Source: Sthenelais limicola | Taxonomy: Eukaryota; Annelida; Polychaeta; Phyllodocida; Sigalionidae | Direction of reading: 5' to 3' | DNA length: 64,000 bases | Assembly (NCBI GenBank): GCA_942159475.1 | Contig: OW804097.1 | Coordinates: 113,956,582-114,020,581, forward strand | Shown: in pieces, positions 41,734 to 51,465 of the stretch | Position numbering within the stretch: position 1 is the stretch's first letter | Layout: every line of letters begins with the position of its first letter | Notes under the pieces: generated by a model | What the model was told of the DNA's origin: nothing | Databases searched by the model: none | The model's input: the letters and a program-made list of their open reading frames with translations, nothing else | Position numbers and translations under genes: made by a program

Positions 41734-41890
41734 ACACTCTGATGTAGACAGTAGACAAGGTGGGGCGGCTTGTATACAGGGGACATTGACACCCAGCCTG
41801 TGTGGACCGCTACTAGTGGTACTGGAGAAGGAGGAGCGAGTAACTCTGAGCAGCTACCCTTACATCCATTAGACTGAGTTAGCCGTTACG

Positions 41891-42119
41891 TGGCTCAAGT
41901 CCTCAGAAAATGTACAATTCACTTTCAGCAATTCTCTGAAATAACCCAAATTGCAGACGAAAATATAAAGTCCAAAATACAGTTCAACCTAACCAAACAA
42001 CTTGCTACAATCAATGCAATATCGAATATACTCGAATTTACCTAGTATTGACCAAATTGCAGCCTAATTCTGCAGGATTTACTAAATGTGTACAGCTGTA
42101 TTTCTGAGAATCTGACCCA
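41891..42119 (-). mobile_element. MITE-A copy, small deletion near right end
   Basis: TGGCTCAAGTCCTCAGAAAATG to GTACAGCTGTATTTCTGAGAATCTGACCCA. GCCAATTGTACAT is lost. A separate TIR fragment (AGTGAATGGTACATTTTCTGGTGAATTTACTCA) lies at 42136-42170. Confidence 0.88.
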
Positions 42120-42135
42120 CTAACTATGGATTTAT

Positions 42136-42170
42136 TAAAGTGAATGGTACATTTTCTGGTGAATTTACTC
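42136..42170 (+). mobile_element. Solo MITE-A terminus
   Basis: Only the right TIR and adjoining ~10 bp remain (AAAGTGAATGGTACATTTTC then TGGTGAATTTACTCA). Confidence 0.65.
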
Positions 42171-42369
42171 ATATATATATCAACAATCAGAAGCCTGTTG
42201 GTGTATTTCACCATGTATTTCTTGTAATAAACCTATTGTTATATAACTTGAATATAACCGACCCAACTGTTCTTTTCAATTGCGATGTGTTTTAAGATGC
42301 TGAGATGTAGTACCTGTGGTTGACAACCTGAGCATTGAGGAAACACTATTATCAGCAATCCTAGAATTA

Positions 42370-42604
42370 TGGGTGAAATCGTCTGAAAATGTACAATTCG
42401 CCTTCACCAATCCTCGCAATTAACCCAAATTTAAGACGAAAATCAGGTTCAAAATTCAGTTCAACATAACCAAACAGAGTGTCTGAATCAAGCCAATACC
42501 AAATATATTCATATATACCTAGTATTGACCATTTTTATTGTCTAATTTAGCAGCATTTCCTAAATGTGTGGAGCTGCCGATTGTACATTTTCTGAAGATC
42601 TATA
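42370..42604 (-). mobile_element. MITE-A copy, full length
   Basis: TGGGTGAAATCGTCTGAAAATG to GATTGTACATTTTCTGAAGATCTATACC. The right terminus is mutated. Confidence 0.9.
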
Positions 42605-43052
42605 CCTCATCTCCCTCGACTGATTTAAAACTGACATCTTCAAATTCTGGGGGTAGAATATATGATCTCCTCCCTTTTTCTATAGACCTTACACATAATT
42701 TATAATATTATCATCAATATTATTCCAAAATGAGGCAACCTGATAATGAAGGGAATTGTGGTTTGATTTACACAGAAAATATATATCTTTTCATTTTTAT
42801 TCATATTTTTTAACCCCATCTCATCTCATTTCATATCCACCCCTACTTCCTAAACCCAACAATTGCTATATCTGAATATACCTTGTGCATGTAAAAATGC
42901 CAGGGTGGGGGTGTAAGTCAGGCATATAGCTTGATCCGCAAAAATAAGTTGGCAGGCAAATGCCTAACGCAGTTTTATAACACCTGGTTAAATAAAGGAA
43001 CAACAAAAAACAAAAACAAAACAAAATGAAGTGAAGCCATATTTTAGAGCAG
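42605..43052. other. No gene seen
   Basis: AT-rich DNA with an A/C-rich simple run at 42998-43025 (AACAAAAAACAAAAACAAAAC). A 103-codon minus ORF (42866-43177) enters the Mutator-like arm and is unsupported. Confidence 0.35.
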
Positions 43053-43544
43053 GTAGGTAGATACGGAAGACGAGAGTGTTCATGTGATGAAAAGTAAAAT
43101 TCAGTTTTATTTTTAAAAAAGAAAATCATTTTCGTTTCCAAAATCATTTTGAATTTCAAAATCATTTTCCATCTCATTTAAAAACTAAAATTCCTTTTGT
43201 TTTAAAGTATATTTCAAAAGACAGGCGTTTTCATTTCCGTTTTGAATTTGATTTCCATTTTCATTTCCATCTTGAAATGGAAATGAAAATCTATGAACGA
43301 GACTTAAAACGAGATGAGATCTCACGAGATTTCGAGCACAAAATGGCGGCCCCCATAGGTGCCGCCATCTTGGATTGGTTACGCTTCTATCTCTGTTCCT
43401 GTAGGCAACTGTACTGCCCCTTTACAGTACTACGTTAACTGTATTAGTACAGCAGAACAGCCTCTAGTACAACAGAACTGTATAGAGATAGACACGGCTA
43501 TCTATGTTCCTGTTCTCTCTTCCTACTCCTGCAACACCTCAACC

Positions 43545-43725
43545 TTCTCCAGGGTAACTGAGGGAGTGTGTGTGTGTGTGGGGGGGGGGGAGCAGGGAGG
43601 GGGAGAGAGAGGATGAGGACAGGAAGGTAGGAATGGGAGGAGGAAGAAGGAAGAGATCGATGTAATGGAGGGAGAAGAGGAGAGGTAAAGGCGGAGGGGC
43701 GATAAAAGGGGAGGGAGACAAACTT
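43545..43725. repeat. GT/GA-rich low-complexity tract
   Basis: (GT)n then G10 and GGGAGAGAGAGG-type purine runs within the Mutator-like interior. Confidence 0.85.
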
Positions 43726-43726
43726 T

Positions 43727-44050
43727 TTTCCGACCAACTTTTTTTTCCGACCAACTAAATTACGACCAACTAAATTACGACCAACTAAATTACGACCAAC
43801 TTTTTTTTCGACCAACTTTTTTTCGACCAACTTTTTAACGACCAACTTTTTTACGACCAACTTTTTTACGACCAACTTTTTTACGACCGACTTTTTCCGA
43901 CCGACTTTTTCCGACCGACTTTTTTCCGACCAACTTTTTTTTTCGACTAACTTTTTTTTTCGACTAACTTTTTTTCCGACCAACTTTTTCCGACCAACTA
44001 TTTTTACAACTAACTTTTTTTCGACTAACTTTTTTTACGATTTTTTTACG
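43727..44050. repeat. CGACCAACTTTTTT microsatellite
   Basis: About 20 units of 14-18 bp (ACGACCAACTTTTTT with variable T runs; early units read AAATTACGACCAACT). The inverse encodes KKLVEKKLV-type runs, giving a 161-codon Lys-rich artefact ORF. Confidence 0.95.
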
Positions 44051-44289
44051 AAAGATGTACCTGTCCACACATTACTTATTATTATTAAGGAGGGGGAATA
44101 AAAGAGGGAGAGCAAGGGAGGTAGTCAGGGAGGGGGAGGAGAAGGAAAATTGATAGATGTATAGGTGAAACTAGGTCTGGTATGATTGGCCATTATACCT
44201 GATGGTATAATCATAACTGTGACACATACCATACACATAGCACATATATAGGGCTAACTAGAAGACTAAAAGAAAACTATGCTTATATC

Positions 44290-44398
44290 AGTCATTCTCA
44301 TCTCTCCTCTCCCTCTCTTCTCCTCCCCTCTCTCTCTGTCCCTCTCTCTCTCTCTCTCTCTGTCCCTCCCTCTCTCTCTCTCCCTTCACTTCCCCTGA
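44290..44398. repeat. CT microsatellite
   Basis: CTCTCTCTCTCTCTCTCTGT-type run inside the Mutator-like element. It mirrors the GA-rich tract on the other side. Confidence 0.9.
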
Positions 44399-44921
44399 GG
44401 AAGGAATCAAAGATGGCGGCACCTATGGGGGCCGCCATTTTGTGCTCGAAATCTCGTGAGATCTCATCTCATTCTAAGTCTCGTTCATAGATTTTCATTT
44501 CCATTTCCAGATGGAAATGAAAACGGAAATCAAATTCAAAACGGAAATGAAAACGCCTGTGTCTTTTGAAACATACTTTAAAACAAAAGGAATTTTAGTT
44601 TTTAAATGAGATGGAAAATGATTTTGAAATTCAAAATGATTTTAGAAATGAAAATGATTTTCTATTTAAAAAATGAAACTTTCCATGCGTGAGCACTCTC
44701 GTCTTCCGTAGGTAGAAGGTTAAATCATCAAAACAGTTTTTGTTAAAGGACCTCCTTAAGTTAAAACCTTTGACATTATGTCATCATCGGGGATTTAGAC
44801 ATTAGATACAAGATTAGAATTTCGGCATGATCTCATGACCTTATCGTTTAGTCTACCTAGAGTTGACCCAGTAGGGGATGTAATGTGAAGGCCAGACTTA
44901 ATTAGAACCTCTATACTTAAA

Positions 44922-45050
44922 TGTGATGTGTTACACGGTAATGAGCGACGAAAAGTCGCAAAAATTGGATTTTGACGTATCATCATAGATTTGAAAAGAT
45001 GAGATTAAGCATGTTCCAATGATAGCTAGTAGGACATTTAGGTATTTAAC
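44922..45050 (-). mobile_element. MITE-B end fragment
   Basis: TGTGATGTGTTACACGGTAA, AAGTCGCAAAAATTGGATTT, TTTGAAAAGATGAGATTAAG. About 120 bp of one end. Confidence 0.8.
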
Positions 45051-45075
45051 TACGTACAGTGCACAATGACATTCA

Positions 45076-45312
45076 TGGGTCAGATTTTCAGAATATGTAC
45101 AAAAGCAGATCTACATTTGGTGAATCCGCTACATTTGGCTGCAATTTAGCCAATACTAGGGAAATTCGAGTATACTTGGCATTGCACTGATTCTATCTAG
45201 CAATCTGTTTGGTTAGGTTGAACTGTATTTTGAACTTTATTTTCGTCTGAAATTTGGGTTATTTGAGAGGATTGGTGAAGGAGAATTGTACATTTTCTGG
45301 AAATCTGACCCT
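45076..45312 (+). mobile_element. MITE-A copy, full length
   Basis: TGGGTCAGATTTTCAGAATATG to AATTGTACATTTTCTGGAAATCTGACCC. The left third is mutated (GCAGATCTACATTTGG); the right half is nearly consensus. Confidence 0.92.
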
Positions 45313-45331
45313 CATGATAGAGCTCAATCTT

Positions 45332-45706
45332 TTGTGATGTGTTACAGGAATATGAGTTTGGTGCTCCTTTAGCATGAATACATTTACCAAATCTCAAGAC
45401 TGAAGGGTATAAAATATATTCATGCATTTTTATGGTCATCTTGTAGAGGATATTTAGCTACTTTACTAGTAAATGTATGTCCCCTCAGATATATTGCAAA
45501 AATATTGCAAATATCAAACTTAAACTATAGAAATATACTCTATAGGATGACCTTAGAAATGCATAAATATATATTTAATACACTGTCTTGAAATTCGGTG
45601 TTAGTATTGAAACGATCTCAATGACTAGACACTCCGAAAATGAAAACATTTCAAAAATGAGATTTTTAAATAAAACACTTTGAAACATCTCAATAACACT
45701 TCACAT
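45332..45706. mobile_element. Head-to-head MITE-B palindrome
   Basis: 45332-45538 reads as the left part of MITE-B in + (TGTGATGTGTTACAGGAA, TAGCTACTTTACTAGTAAATG). 45538-45706 reads as MITE-B in minus (GATGACCTTAGAAATGCATA, CCGAAAATGAAAACATTTC, ACACTTCACA). The two meet at ATATACTCTATAGGATGACC. Both outer ends are the same MITE-B terminus, so the element is a foldback derivative. Confidence 0.75.
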
Positions 45707-45744
45707 ATATCTGCTATACACAATACCCCAGAGACACTGCAATA

Positions 45745-45990
45745 TGTGATGTGTTCCAGGGAAATGAGTCACAATCCACACAAAATGTATTTTCAGATAT
45801 CATATTTGAAAAGATGAGATCAAGCCGATTCCAATGATAGTAAACAGTAGTACATCTAATAAGTATTTCGATATTATAATTTTGATATAATATATATATT
45901 TTTTTCAAGTTTACAATATTTCTATATGGGAAATTACCAGTGAAGTAACTAAATATACTCTATACAAAGACCTTCAAAACGCAAGGATAT
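45745..45990 (-). mobile_element. MITE-B copy, partial
   Basis: TGTGATGTGTTCCAGGGAAA TGAGTCACAATCC, TTTGAAAAGATGAGATCAAG, ACTAAATATACTCTATACAAAG. Its distal part is in the duplicated segment described next. Confidence 0.8.
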
Positions 45991-46352
45991 ATATGGCCTT
46001 ATAGTTGGTACATCTTCATATATGACTAAATGTAGTGAGACAGTGCAATATGTCCCAAAGTCTATTCAAAGTCTATTCACTCACATCCCCACCCCAACAC
46101 AAGCAGATGTACAAAATAAGTATTTTGATATGTAAATTCTGATATATATCTTTCTTTCAAGTTTACAATATTTCTATATGGGCAATTGCCAGTGAATGAC
46201 TGAATATACTCTATACGAAAACCTTCAGAACGCAAGGACATATATATATATATGGCTTTATAGTTGGCACATCTTGATATGACTGAATGTGCTGAGACAG
46301 TGCAATATGTCCCAAAGTCTATTCACTCACATGCCCACCCCAACACAAGCAG
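45850..46352. repeat. ~250-bp tandem segmental duplication
   Basis: Unit 1 (about 45850-46102) and unit 2 (about 46110-46352) share AATAAGTATTT, TTTACAATATTTCTATATGG, CAGTGCAATATGTCCC and CACCCCAACACAAGCAGA, at a glance 85-90% alike. The duplicated segment includes part of a MITE-B. Unit 1 carries an extra TCAAAGTCTATTC. Confidence 0.9.
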
Positions 46353-46461
46353 AAGCCTGTAAACCCCGGGTGCAAAGGTCTTCTTTTGATGTCACATATT
46401 TCCCAGGATTTTAGCCTCTGTATTGAGCCGCTCCCTGAGGGGCACGAGCAGAAGAAGGAGG

Positions 46462-46676
46462 TGGGTGAAGTCGCCAGAAAATGTACAATTGTTCTTCACC
46501 AATCCTCTCAAATAACCCTAATTTAAGACGAAAATCAGGGTTAAAATACAGTTCAACATAACCAGACAGATTTATTGAATGACAACAATGCAGAATACAC
46601 TCAGATATATACTCAGTATTTATCATTTTTGGCTCTAATTTAGCAGAATTAGAGAGATGTGTACAACTGTAGATTG
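46462..46676 (-). mobile_element. MITE-A copy fused to the next copy
   Basis: TGGGTGAAGTCGCCAGAAAATG on the left; the copy ends GTGTACAACTGTAGATT, where the terminal TIR should be, and continues as the inverted neighbour. Confidence 0.88.
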
Positions 46677-46883
46677 CAGCTGTACACATTTAGCAAATTC
46701 AAAAAAAATTAGGCTGCAATTTGCTCAATACCAGGTAAATTCGAGTATATTTAGCATTGTATTGATTCTAGCAATCTGTTTGGTTAGGTTGAACTGTATT
46801 TTGAACTTTATTTTCTTCTGAAATTTGGGTTATTTGAGAAGATTGGTGAAGTTGAATTGTACATCTTCTGAAAATCTGACCCA
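46676..46883 (+). mobile_element. MITE-A copy lacking left TIR
   Basis: Starts GCAGCTGTACACATTTAGC without GGGTCAG...; ends AATTGTACATCTTCTGAAAATCTGACCCA. With the previous copy it forms a head-to-head dimer. Confidence 0.88.
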
Positions 46884-47270
46884 GGAGCCAAAGGAGGAGG
46901 TGGAGAAGTAGGATAAGGCAAGCAGAGCACTTGGTGTAGCACGTATCCCCAGTATTTATCCCCAAGTTCTCTTCATTAGCGAAGAGTAGCTAACATTAAA
47001 GATGGTTTCCTCCAGTGTGGCATTGATCGGTTCGCGCCCGGGGGATTTGTCGGCGTGTTCAGCGATGTGGGAAAACTGGCATGTAAGGAGGGAGAGGGAT
47101 GTGTAAGGGGATCAATAGGGAGGGTTGGACAGGGCGGCTGGCAGACCATGGGAAAGGAAGGGTGTGGGTGAGTTTGTGTGTTTGGAAGGGTGGCGGGGTG
47201 AGAAGAAAGAAGGATCAGGTTGTTGGGAGATGTACTTGTGATCTGTAGTGCTAGGGATTTAGTAACCTTT
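46884..47270. other. No gene; G-rich unique sequence
   Basis: GGTTCGCGCCCGGGGGATTTG at about 47029 and a G-rich run 47090-47210. No ORF or repeat recognised. Confidence 0.3.
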
Positions 47271-47628
47271 TTAGATTTTAGATTTTAAAATATTTTATTC
47301 AGGACATTGAACATTTTCATACGTACAGTACAAATATTCTCAGGACAGCCTGATTTGCCAAAGGTATTTTGATTTAACAATGAGAAAATGAGTAAGGTTA
47401 CACAAATAGAATATGTCAATACAATATAAGTTGTTATGATTAATTAAATTACATTTTAGAGGCATTTTTTCTTATAATACGATACATACATATTACAGGT
47501 TTTCAATATAGAATAAAATACATGCTCTCAACACAAATCACTGACGAAGTGTGGGAGATGACGAGCAACTAAAAGAAACATGTTACATGTTACTACCGAC
47601 GCCGTGCTCTTTCACATAAACCATTAAT
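47271..47628 (-). mobile_element. Candidate LINE 3' region (family F)
   Basis: The + strand begins TTAGATTTTAGATTTTAAAA TATTTTATTCAGGACA and ends GACGCCGTGCTCTTTCACAT AAACC. Same layout as 24703 and 56718. Read on the minus strand, the 3' tail is CTAAAATCTAAA-like. Confidence 0.5.
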
Positions 47629-47799
47629 ATAATCCCCCAAAACGAAGAAGAATACTAGGTATATATATGAAACACTTTTATTTTCATATCATGTGTGCGT
47701 TTGTCGTCAGATAATGTTCTTGTAATCGGTGGTTCTACACCTTTATTCAGTCCTGCAAAGTAATGATAATAAAAATGTATACAATTTTAGAGAGAATGG

Positions 47800-48180
47800 A
47801 ATGAGCCGTCAGTAATAGAAAATTTATTGGACGAGATTTGTCAATATAAGCACAATGCTGTAGTAAATTTTCAATTACGACGGTGAGTTCTATTCTATAT
47901 TCATTATATGTGCATAAAATTTGATCATGCATCATTTATATATATCTTATTATGTGTTTTCATGATCATGGTACCAGAAAACACAGGTGGATTACCGATT
48001 GTGGGGGTTCACACAACTTTCACGCAGTGTGAATTTGTCGACATGCTTCGCGGAGACCTAAGAGCCAAGGCTCCGCGAAGCATATCAACCACGCTATTTT
48101 TAGACAACTACATTTTTATTGGACACATACCATAAATATATTTTTATTGCACCTCTCAAGGGGGATGCGCATATAATAAA
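47800..48180 (+). mobile_element. Element E copy, decayed
   Basis: GAGCCGTCAGTAATAGAAAATT reads EPSVIENLLDEICQYKHN AVV in frame, matching the inverse of 20253-20757. Downstream, GAGTTCTATTCTATATTCATTATAT and CGACATGCTTCGCGGAG, TTTTTATTGCACCTCTCAAG also match. It lacks the 51-codon ORF of the first copy. Confidence 0.5.
48043..48083. repeat. 13-bp perfect hairpin
   Basis: ATGCTTCGCGGAG and its exact inverse CTCCGCGAAGCAT, separated by 15 nt. It corresponds to the foldback of the element E copy at 20333-20522, with most of the arm lost. Confidence 0.85.
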
Positions 48181-48239
48181 AACCTTTATTGTCATATTTT
48201 GTATATGTGTGTGAAAAAATAATAAGTCCTATAGGTATG

Positions 48240-48372
48240 GGTAAAGCTGAACAGAATTGTTTGATTCAAGGCAATACAAACTACAGCCAGATATATCTGG
48301 TATTAATTGTTTTGAGTCTAATTTAGCAAAATTTACTAAACGTGTAGAGCCTCCGATTGTACTTTTTTATGT
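48240..48372 (-). mobile_element. MITE-A copy, left deleted
   Basis: GGGTAAAGCTGAACAGAATTG, GATATATCTGGTATTAATTG, TTTAGCAAAATTTACTAAAC, GATTGTACTTTTTTATG. Both termini are eroded. Confidence 0.75.
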
Positions 48373-48419
48373 CTTAAATTAAATGTAGGTTTTTACAGAG
48401 AAAAGCTGATGGCGGAAAG

Positions 48420-48731
48420 GCGATTTGCGTAGCCGCCTTTTTTAATCTTGATTCGCATGACACTATGGTACAGTCTAAAATCTATAGAAATCAGCATGGA
48501 CTATTCATCAATATCCTTGTGTTATAAATATTCCCATAGCAAAAGTCCCCATCTTTTCCATCATGCATTTGGTTTTCATAGATGATTTGTACAAGATATG
48601 ACCATTGCCGAAAACATTCTTGTAAATTTAAATAAAAAGCCTGCCAAATATTTGTATGTAAGATTTCAACAAAATTCCTCCCAGGATGCAATACAACAGA
48701 CATGCGCAGTTGCACATGCAAATCCCCTATT
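48420..48731 (-). mobile_element. MITE-C copy, near full length
   Basis: CGATTTGCGTAGCCGCC, ATCTTGATTCGCATGAC on the left; CAGGATGCAATACAAC, ACATGCGCAGTTGCACATGC AAATCCCCTATTG on the right. Confidence 0.88.
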
Positions 48732-48752
48732 GTACATTTTCTGCAGACTTGA
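48729..48752 (+). mobile_element. Solo MITE-A terminus fused to MITE-C
   Basis: TTGTACATTTTCTGCAGACT TGAG shares its first TTG with the MITE-C end. It is only a TIR, immediately adjacent. Confidence 0.6.
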
Positions 48753-48966
48753 GCCAGAAGGGAACAGGGTGATGGGGTGGTGGAGGAGCGAGTGAGGAGG
48801 AGGAGGAGGAGTCGGGGGTCGCTTAAAAGCAAGTATTTAAGTTCATAGAGTGAAAGAGTTTTCTGTATGTGAATACAGTCTGGAGGCTATATGGATGTGG
48901 TAATGGGACGTGAACAGAGTTGATGGACTGTGATTCCTTCCATCTTCACAATGAGCTGCTCTGAGA

Positions 48967-49203
48967 GGCTCAGATTGTCAGAAAATGTACAATTCGACTT
49001 CACCAATCCTCTCAAATAACCACTATTTAAGACAGAAATGAGCTTCAAAATGCAGTTTAACATAACAGAACTGATACTTTAAATCAATGCGATACCAAAT
49101 ATACTCAGATATATCTGGTATTCATCATTTTCCAGCCAGATTTAGCAGGATTTACTGAATGTGTACAGCTGCCAATTGTAGATTTTCTGAAAATCTGACC
49201 CAT
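48967..49203 (-). mobile_element. MITE-A copy, full length
   Basis: GGCTCAGATTGTCAGAAAATG to CCAATTGTAGATTTTCTGAAAATCTGACCCA. It is of the AGAAATGAGCTTCAAAATGC subgroup. Confidence 0.92.
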
Positions 49204-49340
49204 GAGCTGGTCTGTGAGTTGCTCTGTGAGTTGAATGAAGCGAGAGGTATTCAAAGACTTGTTTTTGTTATTACATTTCAGGCCAAACATTTTCACTGTT
49301 ACAAAAGATGCATGTCAACGTATTATCGCGCTGCCTCATG

Positions 49341-49578
49341 TGGGTCAGATGTTCAGAAAATGTACAATTGGTAGCTGTACACATTTAGTAAATTCTCTAA
49401 AATAAGGCTGCAATTTTGTCAATACTAGGTAAATTTGAGGAGGTTCGGCATTGCATTGATTCTGGCAATCTGTTTGGTTAGGTTGAACTGTATTTTGAAC
49501 TTTATTTTCGTCTAAAATTTGGGTTATTTGAGAGAATTGGTGAAGGTGAATTGTACATATTCTGAAAATCTAACCCAT
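49341..49578 (+). mobile_element. MITE-A copy, full length
   Basis: TGGGTCAGATGTTCAGAAAATG to AATTGTACATATTCTGAAAATCTAACCCA. Near-consensus. Confidence 0.93.
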
Positions 49579-49634
49579 GAAATCGCCAGAAAATGTAAGA
49601 TTTGCTTCATCGATCCTTCTGACACCCTGACCCA
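49578..49634. mobile_element. MITE-A ends-only derivative (57 bp)
   Basis: AAATCGCCAGAAAATGTAAG, TTTGCTTCATCGATCC and TTCTGACACCCTGACCCA. Two termini with almost no interior, joined directly to the preceding copy. Confidence 0.65.
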
Positions 49635-49709
49635 TAAATGAAAATGTTAACAATAACATAGAATTCATGCCTGCATACTATAAGCGTACATTGCACGAGC
49701 ACACTTTAG

Positions 49710-49790
49710 ATGAAATCATCAGAAAATGTACAATTCGCCTTCACCAATCCTCTCAAACAACCCACATTTAAGACAGAAATGAGGTTCGTT
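49710..49790 (-). mobile_element. MITE-A copy, truncated
   Basis: ATGAAATCATCAGAAAATGTAC, CGCCTTCACCAATCCTCTC, CACATTTAAGACAGAAATGAGG, then unrelated sequence. Confidence 0.85.
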
Positions 49791-50557
49791 ATATATACCA
49801 GGTGGACAGACAGATCCGCAGATATGTGGGCCCTTTGCACCAGCCTTTGCAGCAGGCCTTACGATAAGAAATGCGTTGCCTTCTATTGCAGAAATATTAA
49901 ACATGTTTAATATTTGTTGGCGATAAGCATGGCATCGCAGACATCACCATGCTGTTTCGATTAATTGCAAAGCTATATTGCAGAAGAGTGGCAACGTTTG
50001 CAACAGGCCTTTTTGATAGACCTCTGCATTAGCCAGGCCTATCGGGAAAGCCGGTTGCAAAGCCTATTGCGAGGTTTATTTCAGCTAGTGTGACTCCAGC
50101 TTTATTGTAGAGCAGTTGTACTAATGTAGACTGAAAGTAATATTTACTAGTTAAATTCAGATCTGAACAATTTAAGATACAATAGAAAAATAGAAATTAT
50201 TGAAAAAGCTGACTTGTCTTCCCCCTTAACCATCAAGATGAGATAAGATAGGTATGCTAATAATTTTCCCGGCCCTGGAGTATACCCAATACTACCGTCC
50301 TAATGGCATCCTAATAGGGCCCTGCGGTCAGTTCCCCTCAGTTTGGAGGGATCTGACCTGCTCTGAGCCCAAAATGCACTCAAATTGCCAAGTTTCGACC
50401 ACCACTTCTCCCTAAATACCCGCCTGAATCCCATTCCTCAAACTACAAGGCGATTATGACCTCAACAAAGAGATTATGGAATTATTTTCGCCAGTCCGAC
50501 GGCCATAAATAACAATAAATCCCATTAATTCCAGCACTATTTCTGTCTTGCTTGCAG
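49791..50557. other. Low-repeat island, no gene called
   Basis: About 770 bp free of MITEs. TTTGCAGCAGGCCTT (49842) and TTTGCAACAGGCCTT (49997) recur. GTATACCCAATACTACCG starts a stretch of balanced composition up to 50550. Such islands in a MITE-saturated window may mark constraint. Confidence 0.3.
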
Positions 50558-50692
50558 GGCTGGGACTTTGCCAGTGATCATTTTATTCAAATTTTCCTGA
50601 CTAAAGTTGTTTGGAATTCCAACGGTCTCCACGTTGCTATGGCTTCGCTACATGATTTAACGATGCGTTCTATTGATTCTCAATCTGCATAA
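50558..50692 (+). CDS. Candidate terminal exon, product unknown
   Basis: A good acceptor context (TTTCTGTCTTGCTTGCAG) precedes a 44-codon open frame starting GWDFASDHFIQIFLTKVVW and ending ...SIDSQSA with TAA at 50690. There is no ATG requirement for an exon, no donor, and no clear AATAAA nearby. The length is only modestly above chance. The CACGTTGCTATGG word inside also resembles half an RFX site, so a regulatory role is as likely. Confidence 0.15.
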   Translation, partial: GWDFASDHFIQIFLTKVVWNSNGLHVAMASLHDLTMRSIDSQSA

Positions 50693-50781
50693 ACTTTATA
50701 ACTCGGGGTGGAATTCTAATTTAAAACCTAAATCCATTTGGCTGTCATCATTTCAATCCGGTGCCTGGAAATCCTTACAAT

Positions 50782-51203
50782 TGTAACGTGTTTCAGGAAA
50801 ATGAGTCACAAGTCACAAAATTGATATTTTTGCAGTGTTTTATTCACAAGATACCTTTGTGGGAATGTTCTCATTTTTGGGGTGCTTAACCCTGGTTGTA
50901 ACATGAATACATGTACCAAATTTCATGACAGTTCATTAAATATATTCATGTATTCCTAAGGTCATCTTATAGAGGATATTTAGCTACTCTACTTGTTAAT
51001 GTCCAACCAGTAATGAAAACTGCAAAATTGCAAACATTTTTTCAAAAATAAAAATATCAAACTTAAAATATAGAAATACATATTAGATGTCTTAATGTTT
51101 ACTATCATTAGAATCTGCTTGATCCTATCTTTTCAAATATGTTGCCATCTCAAAATCCTTTTTTTTTAACAACTTGTGAATCATTTTCCTGAAACAAATC
51201 ACA
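50782..51203 (+). mobile_element. MITE-B copy, full length
   Basis: TTGTAACGTGTTTCAGGAAA ATGAGTCACAAGTCAC on the left; AACTTGTGAATCATTTTCCTG, AAACAAATCACAA on the right. The body is complete and near-consensus. Best copy for defining the family. Confidence 0.94.
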
Positions 51204-51465
51204 ATTGCAGTTCCTTAACGTCGACTTATGCTCATTTCTTTCTTTTCAGTCGAGGAACACATTAAAAGTCTATATTATATCTGCACAGAACACAAAGTAG
51301 ATTCAACTTAAATCTTTATTGATTTGTCTTTTATTAAGCTGTTACACCTGATCGCTGGGAATTTAAGTCCCACGGGTAGACTCTTTAACATAGTGTTCTG
51401 CATTAGATAATTTTATAATCTATATTTTTGCTGTAATGTTTTTCTTTTCAATCTCTTTTAGCTTA

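Larger units (their letters stand above)
43053..44716. mobile_element. Mutator-like long-TIR element with 9-bp flank repeat
   Basis: Inverted arms of about 310 bp (43062-43378 and 44405-44710) with outer ends TACGGAAGACGAGAGTG / CACTCTCGTCTTCCGTA. The arms contain CATTTTGAAATTCAAAATC, GAAATGGAAATGAAAATC and GAGATCTCACGAGATTTCG, ending inward at AAAATGGCGGCC. GTAGGTAGA occurs at 43053-43061 and 44708-44716, consistent with a 9-bp target duplication (6 bp if the TIR is taken to its last base). Long arms and 9-bp duplications are typical of Mutator-like elements. The interior is non-coding and simple-repeat-rich, so the element is non-autonomous. Confidence 0.85.

Noticed and set aside
43498..43983. 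161-codon lysine-rich ORF
   Set aside because: It translates the CGACCAACTTTTTT microsatellite and adjoining purine tract.
43053..44716. Retroviral or LTR element suggested by long terminal repeats
   Set aside because: The terminal repeats are inverted, not direct, and no gag/pol sequence, primer-binding site or polypurine tract arrangement is present.
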